Source: CAYVUM01 sp964454795 (GTDB taxonomy: Bacteria > Pseudomonadota > Alphaproteobacteria > Rhodospirillales > Defluviicoccaceae). Taken from it: 46,242 nt of DNA. Where the stretch lies: contig CAYVUM010000015.1 of the NCBI GenBank assembly GCA_964454795.1, forward strand, positions 1-46,242, in the 5' to 3' direction. The notes beneath the pieces are model-generated. The model saw only the letters and a program-made list of their open reading frames with translations. It was not told where the DNA came from and made no database searches. Of the stretch, positions 7,807 to 17,250 are shown one piece after another; within the stretch, counting starts at the first letter, position 1, and each line of letters opens with the position of its first letter. Position numbers and translations under genes: made by a program.

Positions 7807-8664
7807 ATGGCCGAGGGAACATCATCCGCCGTCGAGACGCCGTCGGGCAAGGAGGCGGCCTACGAGAATTTTCCGGTTGGCTCGTTCCTGATCCGTCCCA
7901 GGCTGCGGCCGCACGTCATGGCGTTCTACGCGTACGCCCGGGCGATCGACGACATTGCCGACAACCCGGACCTGCCCGCCAAGGAGAAGCTCCGCCGCCT
8001 TGACGGATTTGACCGGGCGATCACCGGCAGCCTGACCGACGACCCCGGCTATGCCAAGGGCTATGCGATGCGCCACAGCCTCAGCGTGACCGGGGTCACC
8101 GACCGCCACTGCCGCGACTTGATCGATGCGTTCAAACAGGACGCCGTCAAGACCCGCTACGGGACCTGGGACGAGCTGATCGACTACTGCCAGCGCTCGG
8201 CCGCCCCTGTGGGCCGCTACCTGATCGACCTTCACGGCGGCTGCCGGGGCGACTACGCGCCCAGCGACGCCCTCTGCAATGCCCTGCAAATTCTCAACCA
8301 TCTTCAGGACTGCCAGGAGGACTACCGCCTGCTCGACCGCGTCTACCTGCCCCTTGACTGGCTGAACGGGGCCGGGGTCCGGGTCGAGGACCTGGACGGG
8401 CGGCGCACCGGCCCGGGGCTCCGCAGGGTTCTCGACCGCTGCCTCGCCGGCGTGGATGGCCTGCTGCACCGGGCAGAGGGGCTGCCGCGCACGTTGAATG
8501 ATCGCCGGCTGGCCATGGAAACGGCGGCAATTCTGGAGATTGCCCGGATGCTCCGGGTGCGGCTGCGCCGCGGCGATCCGTTGCGACGGCGGATCGCCCT
8601 CGGCACAGCCGACTACCTCCTCTGTTGCAGCCGCGGCGCCGCCCTCGGGTTGTTCCGGGCCTGA
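7807..8664 (+). CDS. hpnC: Hydroxysqualene synthase HpnC
   Basis: HpnC converts presqualene diphosphate to hydroxysqualene in the three-enzyme bacterial squalene route. The 285-residue product belongs to the trans-isoprenyl diphosphate synthase family. The HpnC-typical YENFPVGSFLI lies near residues 19-29. The first aspartate-rich motif is ARAIDDIADNP and the second is LQDCQEDYRLLDRVYLP. Start ATG 7807 lies after GGAGCGCCCGCGC. hpnB begins 5 bp after the stop, so this is the first of a compact hpnC-B-D-E series. Confidence 0.93.
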   Translation: MAEGTSSAVETPSGKEAAYENFPVGSFLIRPRLRPHVMAFYAYARAIDDIADNPDLPAKEKLRRLDGFDRAITGSLTDDPGYAKGYAMRHSLSVTGVTDRHCRDLIDAFKQDAVKTRYGTWDELIDYCQRSAAPVGRYLIDLHGGCRGDYAPSDALCNALQILNHLQDCQEDYRLLDRVYLPLDWLNGAGVRVEDLDGRRTGPGLRRVLDRCLAGVDGLLHRAEGLPRTLNDRRLAMETAAILEIARMLRVRLRRGDPLRRRIALGTADYLLCCSRGAALGLFRA

Positions 8665-8669
8665 CGGCG

Positions 8670-9887
8670 ATGGCGGCTCTGACCGCGCTGGCCCTGGTCA
8701 GCCTGCTCGCCTGGACCTGGCTGGCGGTGGCGCGCGGCGGTTTCTGGCGGGCCGATCAGCGACTGGAGCCCGTCAGCGCGCCGCCCGTCAGCGCCTGGCC
8801 CGGCCGCTGGCCGGCGGTGGTCGCGGTCATCCCGGCGCGCAACGAGGCGGCGACCATCGGCCGTACCGTCGGCTCGCTACTGAGCCAGGCCTATCCGGGG
8901 CCCCTCGCCGTTGTGGTGGTCGATGACGGCAGCAGCGACGGCACGGCCGACCGGGCCCGCAGCGCCGCACTGGCGGCGGGCGCGGCGGAGCGGTTCCGGT
9001 GCGTTGCCGCGCCGCCACCGCTCGAGGGCTGGGTCGGCAAGGTGGCGGCGATGCACACCGGCGTCGCCGCAGCCCGGACGAGCGATCCCGACGCGCCGTT
9101 CCTGCTGTTCACCGATGCCGACATCGAGCACGACTCAGACAACGTCGCCCGGCTGGTCGCAAGGGCCATCGAAGGCGACTTCGTCCTGGTCTCGCTGATG
9201 GTCCGCCTCCACTGCCGGAGCGCGGTGGAGCGGCTGCTGATCCCGCCTTTCGTGTTCTTCTTCCAGAAATTGTTCCCGTTCCGCTGGGTTGCCGATCCTG
9301 GCCGGGCAACGGCGGCGGCGGCAGGCGGCTGCATGCTGGTCCGCCGGACGGCGCTGGAGGCGGCCGGCGGGCTCGAATCGATCCGCGACCGGCTGATCGA
9401 CGACTGCGCGCTCGCCGCGCGGCTAAAGGCCAAGGGCCCGATCTGGCTCGGCCTGAGCGACTCGACCGTCAGCCTCAGGCCCTATCGCGGTCTCGGCGAC
9501 ATCTGGTCGATGGTTGCGCGAACGGCATTCGCCCAGCTCAACCATTCGCTTCCAGCGCTGTTGGCGACCATCGTCGGGATGCTCGTTCTCTACGCGGTGC
9601 CGCCGGCGTCGGCGCTCGCCGGACTGGCGGCCGGATCGGCCGCGGCTGCTGCTGCCGGTCTGGCGGGATGGCTGCTGATCACCGCTCTGGCGGCACCGAC
9701 CTTTCGGCTGTACCAGGGCCGTGCCGGCTGGAGCGGGATCGGCTGGGCGATGCTGACACCGCTGGCAGCAATGCTCTATACGGCGATGACCGTCGACTCC
9801 GCGCGGCGCCACTGGCTCGGCCGCGGCGGGGCCTGGAAGGGCCGAACGTACGGAGAGCGGCCGACGATGCGGGGGGCACGACGATGA
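8670..9887 (+). CDS. hpnB: Hopanoid-associated glycosyltransferase HpnB
   Basis: This is a membrane GT2-family glycosyltransferase found in hopanoid gene clusters. Its exact acceptor is not settled in the literature I know. The 405-residue product begins with a transmembrane segment (ALTALALVSLLAWTWL). A GT-A catalytic region follows with VVAVIPARNEAATIG, VVVDDGSSDGTAD and FTDADIEH, then three hydrophobic C-terminal segments. The chosen ATG at 8670 sits 5 bp after hpnC. The stop overlaps the hpnD start (ATGA), so translation is probably coupled. Confidence 0.88.
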   Translation: MAALTALALVSLLAWTWLAVARGGFWRADQRLEPVSAPPVSAWPGRWPAVVAVIPARNEAATIGRTVGSLLSQAYPGPLAVVVVDDGSSDGTADRARSAALAAGAAERFRCVAAPPPLEGWVGKVAAMHTGVAAARTSDPDAPFLLFTDADIEHDSDNVARLVARAIEGDFVLVSLMVRLHCRSAVERLLIPPFVFFFQKLFPFRWVADPGRATAAAAGGCMLVRRTALEAAGGLESIRDRLIDDCALAARLKAKGPIWLGLSDSTVSLRPYRGLGDIWSMVARTAFAQLNHSLPALLATIVGMLVLYAVPPASALAGLAAGSAAAAAAGLAGWLLITALAAPTFRLYQGRAGWSGIGWAMLTPLAAMLYTAMTVDSARRHWLGRGGAWKGRTYGERPTMRGARR

Positions 9888-10780
9888 CGGCAGCTGCAGG
9901 TGAAGCCGGCGCACTGAGCGCATACGCGGAAAGCCCGATCGCCGTCGCCGATCGGGCGCGGGTCGACGCGCTGGTGAAGGCCTCGGGGACGTCGTTCTAC
10001 TGGGCGATGCGGCTGCTGCCGGCCGGCAAGCGCCGGGCGATGTTCGCCGTTTACGCGTTTTGCCGGGAGGTGGACGACATTGCCGACGAACCGGGAGAGG
10101 AGGCGGCCAAGCGGGCGGCGCTGGCCGGGTGGCGGGAGGAGATCGACGCCCTCTATGCCGGACACCCGGGTCGCCCGGTGTCGCGGGCGCTGGTCGAGCC
10201 GGTGACAGAATTCGGACTGCGTCGCGGCGACTTCGAGGCGCTCATCGCCGGGATGGAGATGGATGCCGGCAACCGGGTGCGGCTCCGCGACTCGGCCGAG
10301 CTGCAGCTTTACTGCGACCGGGTGGCCTGTGCGGTCGGGCGGCTGTCGGTGCGCATCTTCGGGATGGAGGAGGCGCTCGGCCTCGAACTCGCCCGGGTTC
10401 AGGGCGAGGCTCTGCAGCTCACCAACATTCTCCGCGACATCGCCGAGGATTCGGCGCGCGACCGCCTTTATCTGCCGGCTGACCGGCTTCGCGCCCATGG
10501 CATCGATCCGGAGGAGCCGCTGGACACTCTGCTTTCCCGGCCGGCCATTGCCACGATCTGCGCTGAGATTGCCGCCCTGGCCGCGGACCGGTTTGCTGCC
10601 GTGGACGCGCTCGCGGCGCGCAGCGACCGCCGCTGCGTCCGCCCGGCGCTGATCATGGCGGCCGTCTACCGGCGGACGTTCGAGCGGCTGGTGCGGCGCG
10701 GCTGGCAACGCTGGAGCGAACCGGTGCGCGTGTCGAAGGCGGAAAAGCTGTGGGTGGCGCTCCGCCGGTCGCTGGCGTGA
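9884..10780 (+). CDS. hpnD: Presqualene diphosphate synthase HpnD
   Basis: HpnD condenses two farnesyl diphosphates to presqualene diphosphate, the first committed step here. The 298-residue product shows SGTSFYWAMRLLP, the first Asp motif FCREVDDIADEPGEE, YCDRVACAVGRLS, and the second motif LTNILRDIAEDSARDRLYLP. These are standard squalene/phytoene synthase features. The ATG at 9884 overlaps the hpnB stop. The same frame is open far upstream inside hpnB, but that part has no family similarity. Confidence 0.94.
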   Translation: MTAAAGEAGALSAYAESPIAVADRARVDALVKASGTSFYWAMRLLPAGKRRAMFAVYAFCREVDDIADEPGEEAAKRAALAGWREEIDALYAGHPGRPVSRALVEPVTEFGLRRGDFEALIAGMEMDAGNRVRLRDSAELQLYCDRVACAVGRLSVRIFGMEEALGLELARVQGEALQLTNILRDIAEDSARDRLYLPADRLRAHGIDPEEPLDTLLSRPAIATICAEIAALAADRFAAVDALAARSDRRCVRPALIMAAVYRRTFERLVRRGWQRWSEPVRVSKAEKLWVALRRSLA

Positions 10781-10790
10781 GCCGGCGGTA

Positions 10791-12050
10791 ATGCCGGCCG
10801 TTCACGTTGTCGGCGCGGGGCTCGCCGGGCTGTCCGCGGCCGTGCATCTCGCCGCGGCGGGGCATCCGGTCGAGCTTTACGAGGCCTCTGGCCATGCCGG
10901 CGGCCGCTGCCGCTCTTATCACGATCCCGTCCTCGACCGCTGGATCGATAACGGCAACCACCTGGTACTCAGCGGCAACCGGGATGTGGCCGGGTACCTT
11001 GCGCTGACCGGGGCCGGCGAGGTCCTGACCGGACCCGAGCGGGCAGAGCTGGCCTTCTTCGATCAGGAAACGGGCGAGCACTGGGTCATCGAGCCCGATC
11101 CGGGGCGGATCCCCTGGTGGATCCTGTCATCGCGCCGCCGGGTTCCAGGGACCGGGGTCCGCGAGTATCTCCGTGGCCTTCGCCTTGTCCTCAGCAGCGG
11201 CTCGACCACCGTTGCCGCCTGCCTGGACGGGCCCGGGCGCCTCTACCGGCGGTTCTGGGAGCCGCTTGCCGTTGCGGTTCTCAATGCCGAGCCTCATGAG
11301 GCCGCGGCGGCACTCCTGAAGCCGGTATTTGCCGAGACCTTGGGGCGCGGCGAAGCCGCCTGCCGACCGCGGATCGCCCGCCGCGGCCTCAGCGATGCGT
11401 TCGTGGCGCCGGCGCTGGCGATGCTGCATCGCGCCGGTGGCCGGTTGCACACACGGCGGCGTCTTCGGGCCCTGGACATTGCCGGGCCGCGGGTCTGCGG
11501 TCTGCGGTTTGCGTCGGGCCCGGCGGTCGCCATCGCGGAGAATGCCGCGGTGATCCTCGCCCTGCCGCCGCGGATGGCCGCCGGGCTGCTTCCCGGTCTG
11601 ACCGTACCGGAGGGCGAGCGGGCAATCCTCAACGTCCACTATCGCCTGTCGGCCGCAGTGGCCCGGCCGGTCATGATCGGCCTGATCGGCGGTCTGGCGC
11701 AGTGGCTGTTCGTCCGCGACGATGTTGCGTCGGTGACGGTCAGTGCCGCGGACCGGCTCATTGGCCGCAAGGACCGCGATCTTGCCGCACGGATCTGGCC
11801 GGAGGTCTGCCGGGCGCTGGACCTCGAAACCGCACCGCTGCCGCCCCATCGGGTTATCTGCGAGCGGCGGGCGACGTTCGCTCAGGTTCCCGGCAACCTG
11901 GTGCGGCGGCCGCCGGCACGGACCCCCCTCGCCAACCTGGTGCTGGCGGGTGACTGGACGGCAACAGGTCTGCCCGCAACCGTCGAAGGCGCGCTCCGTT
12001 CCGGTCGCCGTGCCGCCGAAGTTGTTTTAACTGTCTTGACAGACAGGTAG
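10791..12050 (+). CDS. hpnE: Hydroxysqualene dehydroxylase HpnE (FAD-dependent)
   Basis: HpnE reductively removes the hydroxyl from hydroxysqualene to give squalene, completing the HpnCDE route. The 419-residue product has an N-terminal dinucleotide fold, VVGAGLAGLSAAVHLAAAG, then ELYEASGHAGGRCRS. A C-terminal FAD-contact segment, LVLAGDWTATGLPATVEGAL, is typical of phytoene-desaturase-like amine oxidases. It begins 10 bp after hpnD. Near the stop, CTGTCT-TGAC-AGACAG (12031-12046) is a perfect inverted repeat inside the last codons. It may be only coding, as it carries no T tract. Confidence 0.92.
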   Translation: MPAVHVVGAGLAGLSAAVHLAAAGHPVELYEASGHAGGRCRSYHDPVLDRWIDNGNHLVLSGNRDVAGYLALTGAGEVLTGPERAELAFFDQETGEHWVIEPDPGRIPWWILSSRRRVPGTGVREYLRGLRLVLSSGSTTVAACLDGPGRLYRRFWEPLAVAVLNAEPHEAAAALLKPVFAETLGRGEAACRPRIARRGLSDAFVAPALAMLHRAGGRLHTRRRLRALDIAGPRVCGLRFASGPAVAIAENAAVILALPPRMAAGLLPGLTVPEGERAILNVHYRLSAAVARPVMIGLIGGLAQWLFVRDDVASVTVSAADRLIGRKDRDLAARIWPEVCRALDLETAPLPPHRVICERRATFAQVPGNLVRRPPARTPLANLVLAGDWTATGLPATVEGALRSGRRAAEVVLTVLTDR

Positions 12051-12149
12051 TTGCCGGGAAAGGAAAGGGTCCGCGCCGGATGCCGGTAAGGCGGTCAGCG
12101 GTCCGGTCCGCCGGCCGCACAGCGCATATCCAACAAATCAGGGGAAGGA

Positions 12150-14108
12150 ATGCAAAGCAGACAGGCAATGGCGACGCCCGTCGGAGTTCCTGACGGTCGG
12201 CCCGACATGATGGTCGACAGGGTGATCGACGAGGCCTGGGAATGGCTCGGCCGCCATCAGCGTGCCGACGGCCACTGGGTTTTCGAGCTGGAAGCCGACG
12301 CGACCATTCCGTCCGAGTACATCCTGTTAAACCATTACCTCGATCAGCTTGACGACGATCTCGAGGCCAGGTTCGCCGCCTATCTGCGGCGGGTGCAGGG
12401 TCGGGATGGCGGCTGGCCGCTGTTCCACGATGGCGATGCGGATTTAAGCGCGACCGTAAAGGCTTACTACGCGCTCAAGCTGGTCGGTGATGATCCGGAC
12501 GCCCCGCACATGCGCCGCGCCCGGGAGGTGGTGCTGGCGCGCGGCGGTGCCACCCGGGTCAACGTCTTCACCCGCATCGCTCTCGCTCTGTTCGGCCAGG
12601 TGCCCTGGCGCGCGACCCCGCTGATCCGGGTGGAGGCGATGCTGTTGCCCCGCTGGGCGCCGTTTCACATCGATAAGGTTTCCTACTGGTCACGGACGGT
12701 GATGGTCCCGCTGTTCGTGCTGGCATCGATCAAGCCTCGCGCCCGCAACCCGCGGGGCGTTCACATCGCCGAACTGTTCCCAATCCCGGCGGAGGAGGAG
12801 CGCCACTACCTCACCAACCCCACCGGTCACTGGCTCGGCGACATGCTTCTGTCGCTTGACCGCGTCGGGCGGGCGGTGGAGCCGCTGTTTCCGGGCTTTC
12901 TGGAACGCCGCGCCACCGAGAAGGCCATGGCGTTCGTCGCTGCCCGGCTCAACGGCCTGGAAGGCCTGGGCGGGATCTTCCCGGCGATGGCCAATGCGCT
13001 GATGGCCATGGATGCCCTCGGCTATGCCCGCGACCACCCGGATTTCGTCACCGCCCGCGCCGCGGTGGACCGTCTGGTGACGGTGCACAACGGCGAAGCT
13101 TACTGCCAGCCCTGCCTCTCGCCGGTGTGGGACACGGGCCTTGCCTTGCATGCCGCCCTGGAAGTGGGTGACGAGGCGACCGCAGCAAGGGTGGAGCGGG
13201 CAGCCGACTGGCTTCGCGACCGCCAGGTTCTCGACGTCCGCGGCGACTGGGCTGCGGCCAATCCCCGCCTGCAGCCGGGTGGCTGGGCGTTCCAGTATGC
13301 CAATGACTACTATCCGGACGTGGACGACACTGCGGCGGTCGTGATGGCTCTGCACCGGGCCGATCCACACCGCTACCGGGAGGCCGTGATGCGCGGGGCG
13401 GCCTGGGTTCTGGGCATGCAGAGCAGCAACGGCGGCTGGGGCGCCTTCGACATCGACAACGAGTATTACCTCCTCGAGAACATTCCGTTCGCCGATCACG
13501 GCGCCCTGCTCGATCCGCCGACCGCCGACGTCACCGCCCGCTGCCTCGGAATGCTCGCCCAGCTCGGCTTCGACCGCAACCGCCGTGAGGTTCTCCGGGC
13601 GGTGGAGTTCCTCAAACGCGAACAGGAGCCGGATGGCTCGTGGTTCGGGCGCTGGGGGACCAACTACATCTACGGGACTTGGTCGGTGCTGGCCGCCCTG
13701 AACGCCGTCGGCGAAGACCGCTCGCAGGCGTATATCCGCCGGGCCGTCGCTTGGCTGGAAGCGAGGCAGCGCGACGATGGCGGCTGGGGTGAGGACTGCG
13801 CCAGCTACTGGGCCGATTGCCGCGAGGCTGCCAAGTCCAGTACACCATCACAGACCGCCTGGGCGCTCCTGGCGCTGATGGCCGCCGGCGAGGTGGACAG
13901 CAAGGCGGTCGCCCGTGGGATCGAGTTTCTGATCTCGGCACCCCGGGAGGGCGGCAAGTGGGTGGAAGACTATTACAACGCGGTCGGATTTCCGCGGGTG
14001 TTCTACCTTAAGTACCACGGCTACAGTGCCTATTTCCCGCTGTGGGCACTGGCGCGCTTCCGCAATCTCAAGCGCGGCAACGCCCGAACACCCCTCTACG
14101 GCATCTAG
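12150..14108 (+). CDS. shc: Squalene-hopene cyclase
   Basis: This membrane-associated cyclase turns squalene into hopene/diplopterol, the pentacyclic core of hopanoids. The 652-residue product is full length for the family. The catalytic acid motif DVDD lies at residues 390-393 (YYPDVDDTAAVVMAL). Several QW repeats are visible, for example QEPDGSWFGRWGTNYIYGTW and ARQRDDGGWGEDC. The ATG at 12150 has a strong AGGGGAAGGA upstream. About 100 bp separate it from hpnE. The TAG stop is the first part of a 123-bp repeat element shared with the end of the rpfF-like gene. Confidence 0.97.
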   Translation: MQSRQAMATPVGVPDGRPDMMVDRVIDEAWEWLGRHQRADGHWVFELEADATIPSEYILLNHYLDQLDDDLEARFAAYLRRVQGRDGGWPLFHDGDADLSATVKAYYALKLVGDDPDAPHMRRAREVVLARGGATRVNVFTRIALALFGQVPWRATPLIRVEAMLLPRWAPFHIDKVSYWSRTVMVPLFVLASIKPRARNPRGVHIAELFPIPAEEERHYLTNPTGHWLGDMLLSLDRVGRAVEPLFPGFLERRATEKAMAFVAARLNGLEGLGGIFPAMANALMAMDALGYARDHPDFVTARAAVDRLVTVHNGEAYCQPCLSPVWDTGLALHAALEVGDEATAARVERAADWLRDRQVLDVRGDWAAANPRLQPGGWAFQYANDYYPDVDDTAAVVMALHRADPHRYREAVMRGAAWVLGMQSSNGGWGAFDIDNEYYLLENIPFADHGALLDPPTADVTARCLGMLAQLGFDRNRREVLRAVEFLKREQEPDGSWFGRWGTNYIYGTWSVLAALNAVGEDRSQAYIRRAVAWLEARQRDDGGWGEDCASYWADCREAAKSSTPSQTAWALLALMAAGEVDSKAVARGIEFLISAPREGGKWVEDYYNAVGFPRVFYLKYHGYSAYFPLWALARFRNLKRGNARTPLYGI

Positions 14109-14228
14109 TGGTTCGATGCTGACGGATGAGTCGCCTCTGTCAGTTGAATCGAACCACAGGATCAACAGCTTAGAAGATCAACCGCGCCTTCGCTTGGGAA
14201 CCGGGCGAAGGCTCCGATCCACTGGCGC
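14106..14228 (+). repeat. 123-bp double-hairpin interspersed repeat, copy A
   Basis: The first half is a hairpin with outer arms GGTTCGAT/ATCGAACC and degenerate inner arms (CTGACGGATG facing CTGTCAG). The second half pairs CCTTCGC with GCGAAGG around a GGGAACC-type loop. The same 123-bp layout occurs at 24033-24155 (opposite strand) and 42672-42794. This copy starts exactly at the TAG stop of shc and ends 36 bp before hpnG. It may act as a terminator or as an RNA-stabilising structure inside the operon. Confidence 0.85.
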
Positions 14229-14264
14229 AGCCAATCCTTCGATCCCGCCGGCGGACCTGGGCGG

Positions 14265-14957
14265 ATGATCCGGCTCGGGGTCGTCACCGGCTTGGCCCGC
14301 GAAGCCGCGGTGCTGCGGGCCGCGCAGAGTGAGGCGGGTGGCTGCCTCCTGGTGTCGTGCGCCGGCGCCGATCCGGACCGGGCGGGCGCTGCCGCCGGCC
14401 ATCTCGTTGAAGCGGGTTGCGGCGCCCTGCTCAGCTTCGGCGTCGCCGGCGGACTCGCCACGGGCCTGCGGCCGGGGGACGTGGTGGTTGCCGATGCGGT
14501 CGTTGCTCCGGACGGCGGGGTGCTGATCGGCGATGCGCTCTGGCGTGAGCGGCTTGTCGCCTGTCTCGGTGCGGCGGTTGCACCCGGACGGCGGATCGCC
14601 GGAATGCGGGACGCCGTTCTCGTGCCGGCTGCCAAGACCGCACTGCGGGAGCAGACCGGGGCGGTGGCCGTCGATATGGAAAGCGATGCGGTCGCCCGCG
14701 TTGCGGGGGCTGCGGGGTTGCCGTTTCTGGCGGTCCGGGCGATCGTCGATCCCGCCGATGTGCGTGTTCCCGCTTGGCTCGCCGGTGCGACCACGCCCGA
14801 CGGCTCGGCCCGGGTTTCCGCCGTGCTTGGCGGCCTCGCCCGCTCGCCGGGTGATCTGGTGGCCGTGATGCGCCTCGGCCTGGCGTTCGGTGCGGCGGTC
14901 CGCGGCCTACGCCGCGTCGCTGTCGACGCGGGGCCGCTGTTCCAGCTGTTCAGATAG
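14265..14957 (+). CDS. hpnG: Hopanoid-associated nucleosidase/phosphorylase HpnG
   Basis: HpnG removes adenine from adenosylhopane to give ribosylhopane (or its phosphate), the second step in making the C35 side chain. The 230-residue product resembles purine nucleoside phosphorylase/MTA nucleosidase proteins. It has LLSFGVAGGLATGLRPGDVV in the phosphate/ribose region and VAVDMESDAVARVA, whose Met-Glu contacts ribose in the superfamily. It follows shc after the repeat element. Its last 51 bp overlap the 3' end of the convergent hpnH gene. Confidence 0.85.
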   Translation: MIRLGVVTGLAREAAVLRAAQSEAGGCLLVSCAGADPDRAGAAAGHLVEAGCGALLSFGVAGGLATGLRPGDVVVADAVVAPDGGVLIGDALWRERLVACLGAAVAPGRRIAGMRDAVLVPAAKTALREQTGAVAVDMESDAVARVAGAAGLPFLAVRAIVDPADVRVPAWLAGATTPDGSARVSAVLGGLARSPGDLVAVMRLGLAFGAAVRGLRRVAVDAGPLFQLFR

Positions 14958-16046
14958 TCGCTTGACCAGACCGTCGAACACGAACTCGGCGGGGCGCTGG
15001 CCGACGAGGGGGATGTCAGGCGCCATCGCACCGTCGGTGCGCGGACCGCGCAACGCCACCCGCAACGCTTTCAGTGGATTGCCAATCGCGTCGGCGACGG
15101 CGGTCGGCTCATAGCCGCAATGGACCATGCAGTCGGCGCATTTCTCGTAATTGCCGGTCCCGTAGCGGTCCCAGTCGGTTTCCTCCATCAGCGCCCGGAA
15201 GCTCGGTGCATACCCCTCCCCGAGGAGGTAGCAGGGACGCTGCCAGCCGAAGACGTTACGGGTCGGGTTGCCCCATGGGGTGCAACGGTACTGCTGGTTG
15301 CCGGCCAGAAAGTCGAGAAACAGCGAGGACTGGCTGAAGGTCCATTTCTTGCCGTTACGGCGCTTGAAGACGTCGCGGAACAGCTGCTTGGTGCGCGTGC
15401 GGTTGAGGAAATGCTCCTGATCGGGGGCACGCTCGTAGGCGTAGCCGGGCGAGACGGTAATCCCCTCCACATCGAGTTCGTCGGTGCAGAAATCGAAGAA
15501 CGCGGCGATCCGCTCCGGCGCCATCTTATCGAACAGGGTGCAATTGATGTTGACCCGGAAGCCGCGTGCCCGGGCTGCCCGGATTGCCGCCACGGCCCGC
15601 TGGAACGTGCCCGGCTGATCGACCGCCTTGTCGTGCTCGGCTTCCAGGCCATCGAGATGGACCGAAAAGGTCAGGTATGGAGACGGCTCGAACAGGTGAA
15701 GCTTCTTCTCCAGCAACAGCGCGTTGGTGCACAGATAGACGAACGTCTTGCGGGCGACAATGCCGCGGACGATCTCGCCGATTTCGCGATGCAGCAACGG
15801 CTCGCCCCCGGGAATCGAAACCACCGGAGCGCCGCACTCGTCGACCGCCTCCAGGCACTCTGCAACGCTCAGCCGTTTGTTGAGGATCGAATCCTCGTAG
15901 TCGATCTTGCCGCATCCCGGGCACGCCAGGTTGCAGCGGAACAGCGGCTCGAGCATCAGCACCAGCGGGTAGCGGTCAATGCCCCGCAGGCGCTTGCTGA
16001 GAACATAGGCGGCAATGCGGGCTTGCTGGATCAACGGTATGCCCAC
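14907..16046 (-). CDS. hpnH: Radical SAM adenosylhopane synthase HpnH
   Basis: HpnH adds a 5'-deoxyadenosyl radical to diploptene, giving adenosylhopane, the first committed step of extended hopanoids. The 379-residue product has the radical-SAM cluster motif CNLACPGC near residue 40, then VSIPGGEPLLH and FSVHLDGLEAEHDKA. A Cys-rich C-terminal part contains KCADCMVHCGYEP. The start is GTG at 16046, with AGGAG 8 nt upstream. It lies 54 bp after ispH on the same strand. The C-terminal coding end overlaps the end of hpnG on the other strand. Confidence 0.95.
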   Translation of the reverse strand: MGIPLIQQARIAAYVLSKRLRGIDRYPLVLMLEPLFRCNLACPGCGKIDYEDSILNKRLSVAECLEAVDECGAPVVSIPGGEPLLHREIGEIVRGIVARKTFVYLCTNALLLEKKLHLFEPSPYLTFSVHLDGLEAEHDKAVDQPGTFQRAVAAIRAARARGFRVNINCTLFDKMAPERIAAFFDFCTDELDVEGITVSPGYAYERAPDQEHFLNRTRTKQLFRDVFKRRNGKKWTFSQSSLFLDFLAGNQQYRCTPWGNPTRNVFGWQRPCYLLGEGYAPSFRALMEETDWDRYGTGNYEKCADCMVHCGYEPTAVADAIGNPLKALRVALRGPRTDGAMAPDIPLVGQRPAEFVFDGLVKRLSEQLEQRPRVDSDAA

Positions 16047-16100
16047 GGAGGCGACTCCTCTCAGGCTTGTTTCAGGCGGCTTCCCGGCCTGGCAAAGGGG

Positions 16101-17108
16101 TCAGACCGATGGACGTGCGGACACGACATCGACCGACAGATCGTCGAGGGCGCGGGGCAGCCGGAACTGGATGTTCTCCGCAATTCCGTCGAGATGTTCG
16201 ACGATCACCTCGCCGAAGCCTCGCAGGTGATCGATGACCTCGACCACCAGCTCCTCCGGCGCGGACGCCCCGGCGGTGAGCCCGATCGCCGCGACGCCCT
16301 CCAGCCAGGCCGGGTCGATCGCCGAGGCGTCATCGATCAGGTAGCTGGGGATGCCGATCTGAGCGCCGATCTCTCGCAACCGGTTGGAGTTGGAGCTGTT
16401 CCGGGCACCGACGACAAGGAGCATCCCGACCCGGGAGGCAACGTCGCGCACGGCCTGCTGCCGGTTCTGGGTGGCATAGCAGATGTCCTTGACGTCGGGA
16501 CCGACAATCCGGGGAAAGCGGAATTTAAGGGCCTCGATGACCTCGCGGGTATCATCGACGCTGAGCGTGGTCTGGGTAACGTAGGCAACATTGTCCGAAT
16601 CGGCGACCTGCAGAGCCGCCACGTCGGCGACGGTGGAGACCAGATGAACGCCGCCGGGGATGCGCCCCCGGGTTCCCTCCACTTCGGGGTGGCCCTCATG
16701 GCCGATCAGGATGACCTCGCGGCCCTTGCGGGCATGATTCCAGCCCTCCTTGTGGACCTTGGACACGAGCGGACAGGTGGCGTCAATCACCGGCAGGTTC
16801 CGCTCGGCAGCCTCCGACTCCACCGCCTCGGAAACCCCGTGGGCGCTGAACACGGTCACCGCGCCGTCCGGGATTTCGGCAACTTCCTCCACGAACACCG
16901 CGCCCTTCTCCCGAAGGGTTTCGACCACATGACGGTTATGGACGATCTCATGGCGGACATAAACGGGCGGCCCGAACCGTTCGAGCGCCCGCTCGACGAT
17001 CTCGATGGCCCGCTCGACCCCGGCACAGAAACCGCGCGGGTTGGCGAGCACAACCCGGAGCCGCGGCTTGTTCGGCGTGGCGGTTGCGGCGATGGCGTCG
17101 GAGACCAT
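16101..17108 (-). CDS. ispH: 4-hydroxy-3-methylbut-2-enyl diphosphate reductase
   Basis: IspH is the last enzyme of the MEP pathway. It uses a [4Fe-4S] cluster to reduce HMBPP to IPP and DMAPP, the building blocks for squalene. The 335-residue product has ANPRGFCAGVERAI with the first cluster cysteine, FSAHGVSEAV, DATCPLVSKVHKE with the second, and GARNSSNSNRL in the substrate pocket. GLTAGASAPEELV is near the C-terminus. The ATG at 17108 fits family starts, and an in-frame extension of 54 codons upstream has no similarity. Its position between hpnN and hpnH links precursor supply to hopanoid synthesis. Confidence 0.95.
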   Translation of the reverse strand: MVSDAIAATATPNKPRLRVVLANPRGFCAGVERAIEIVERALERFGPPVYVRHEIVHNRHVVETLREKGAVFVEEVAEIPDGAVTVFSAHGVSEAVESEAAERNLPVIDATCPLVSKVHKEGWNHARKGREVILIGHEGHPEVEGTRGRIPGGVHLVSTVADVAALQVADSDNVAYVTQTTLSVDDTREVIEALKFRFPRIVGPDVKDICYATQNRQQAVRDVASRVGMLLVVGARNSSNSNRLREIGAQIGIPSYLIDDASAIDPAWLEGVAAIGLTAGASAPEELVVEVIDHLRGFGEVIVEHLDGIAENIQFRLPRALDDLSVDVVSARPSV

Positions 17109-17250
17109 GGTAAACCCCGCTTTCTTCTCGCACTGGCGCGACGGCGCCGCCGTCCCGGACGACGCAGCCACCGGCCGGATTGGATACGACCCGGCGAACG
17201 GATGCAACCACCTGTGGGATATGGTTTTGTCCGGTGGGCCTGGAACCGTC

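Noticed and set aside
12031..12046. CTGTCT-TGAC-AGACAG as an shc operator or terminator
   Set aside because: It lies in the last codons of hpnE, has no T tract and no partner site, so it may be a coding coincidence.
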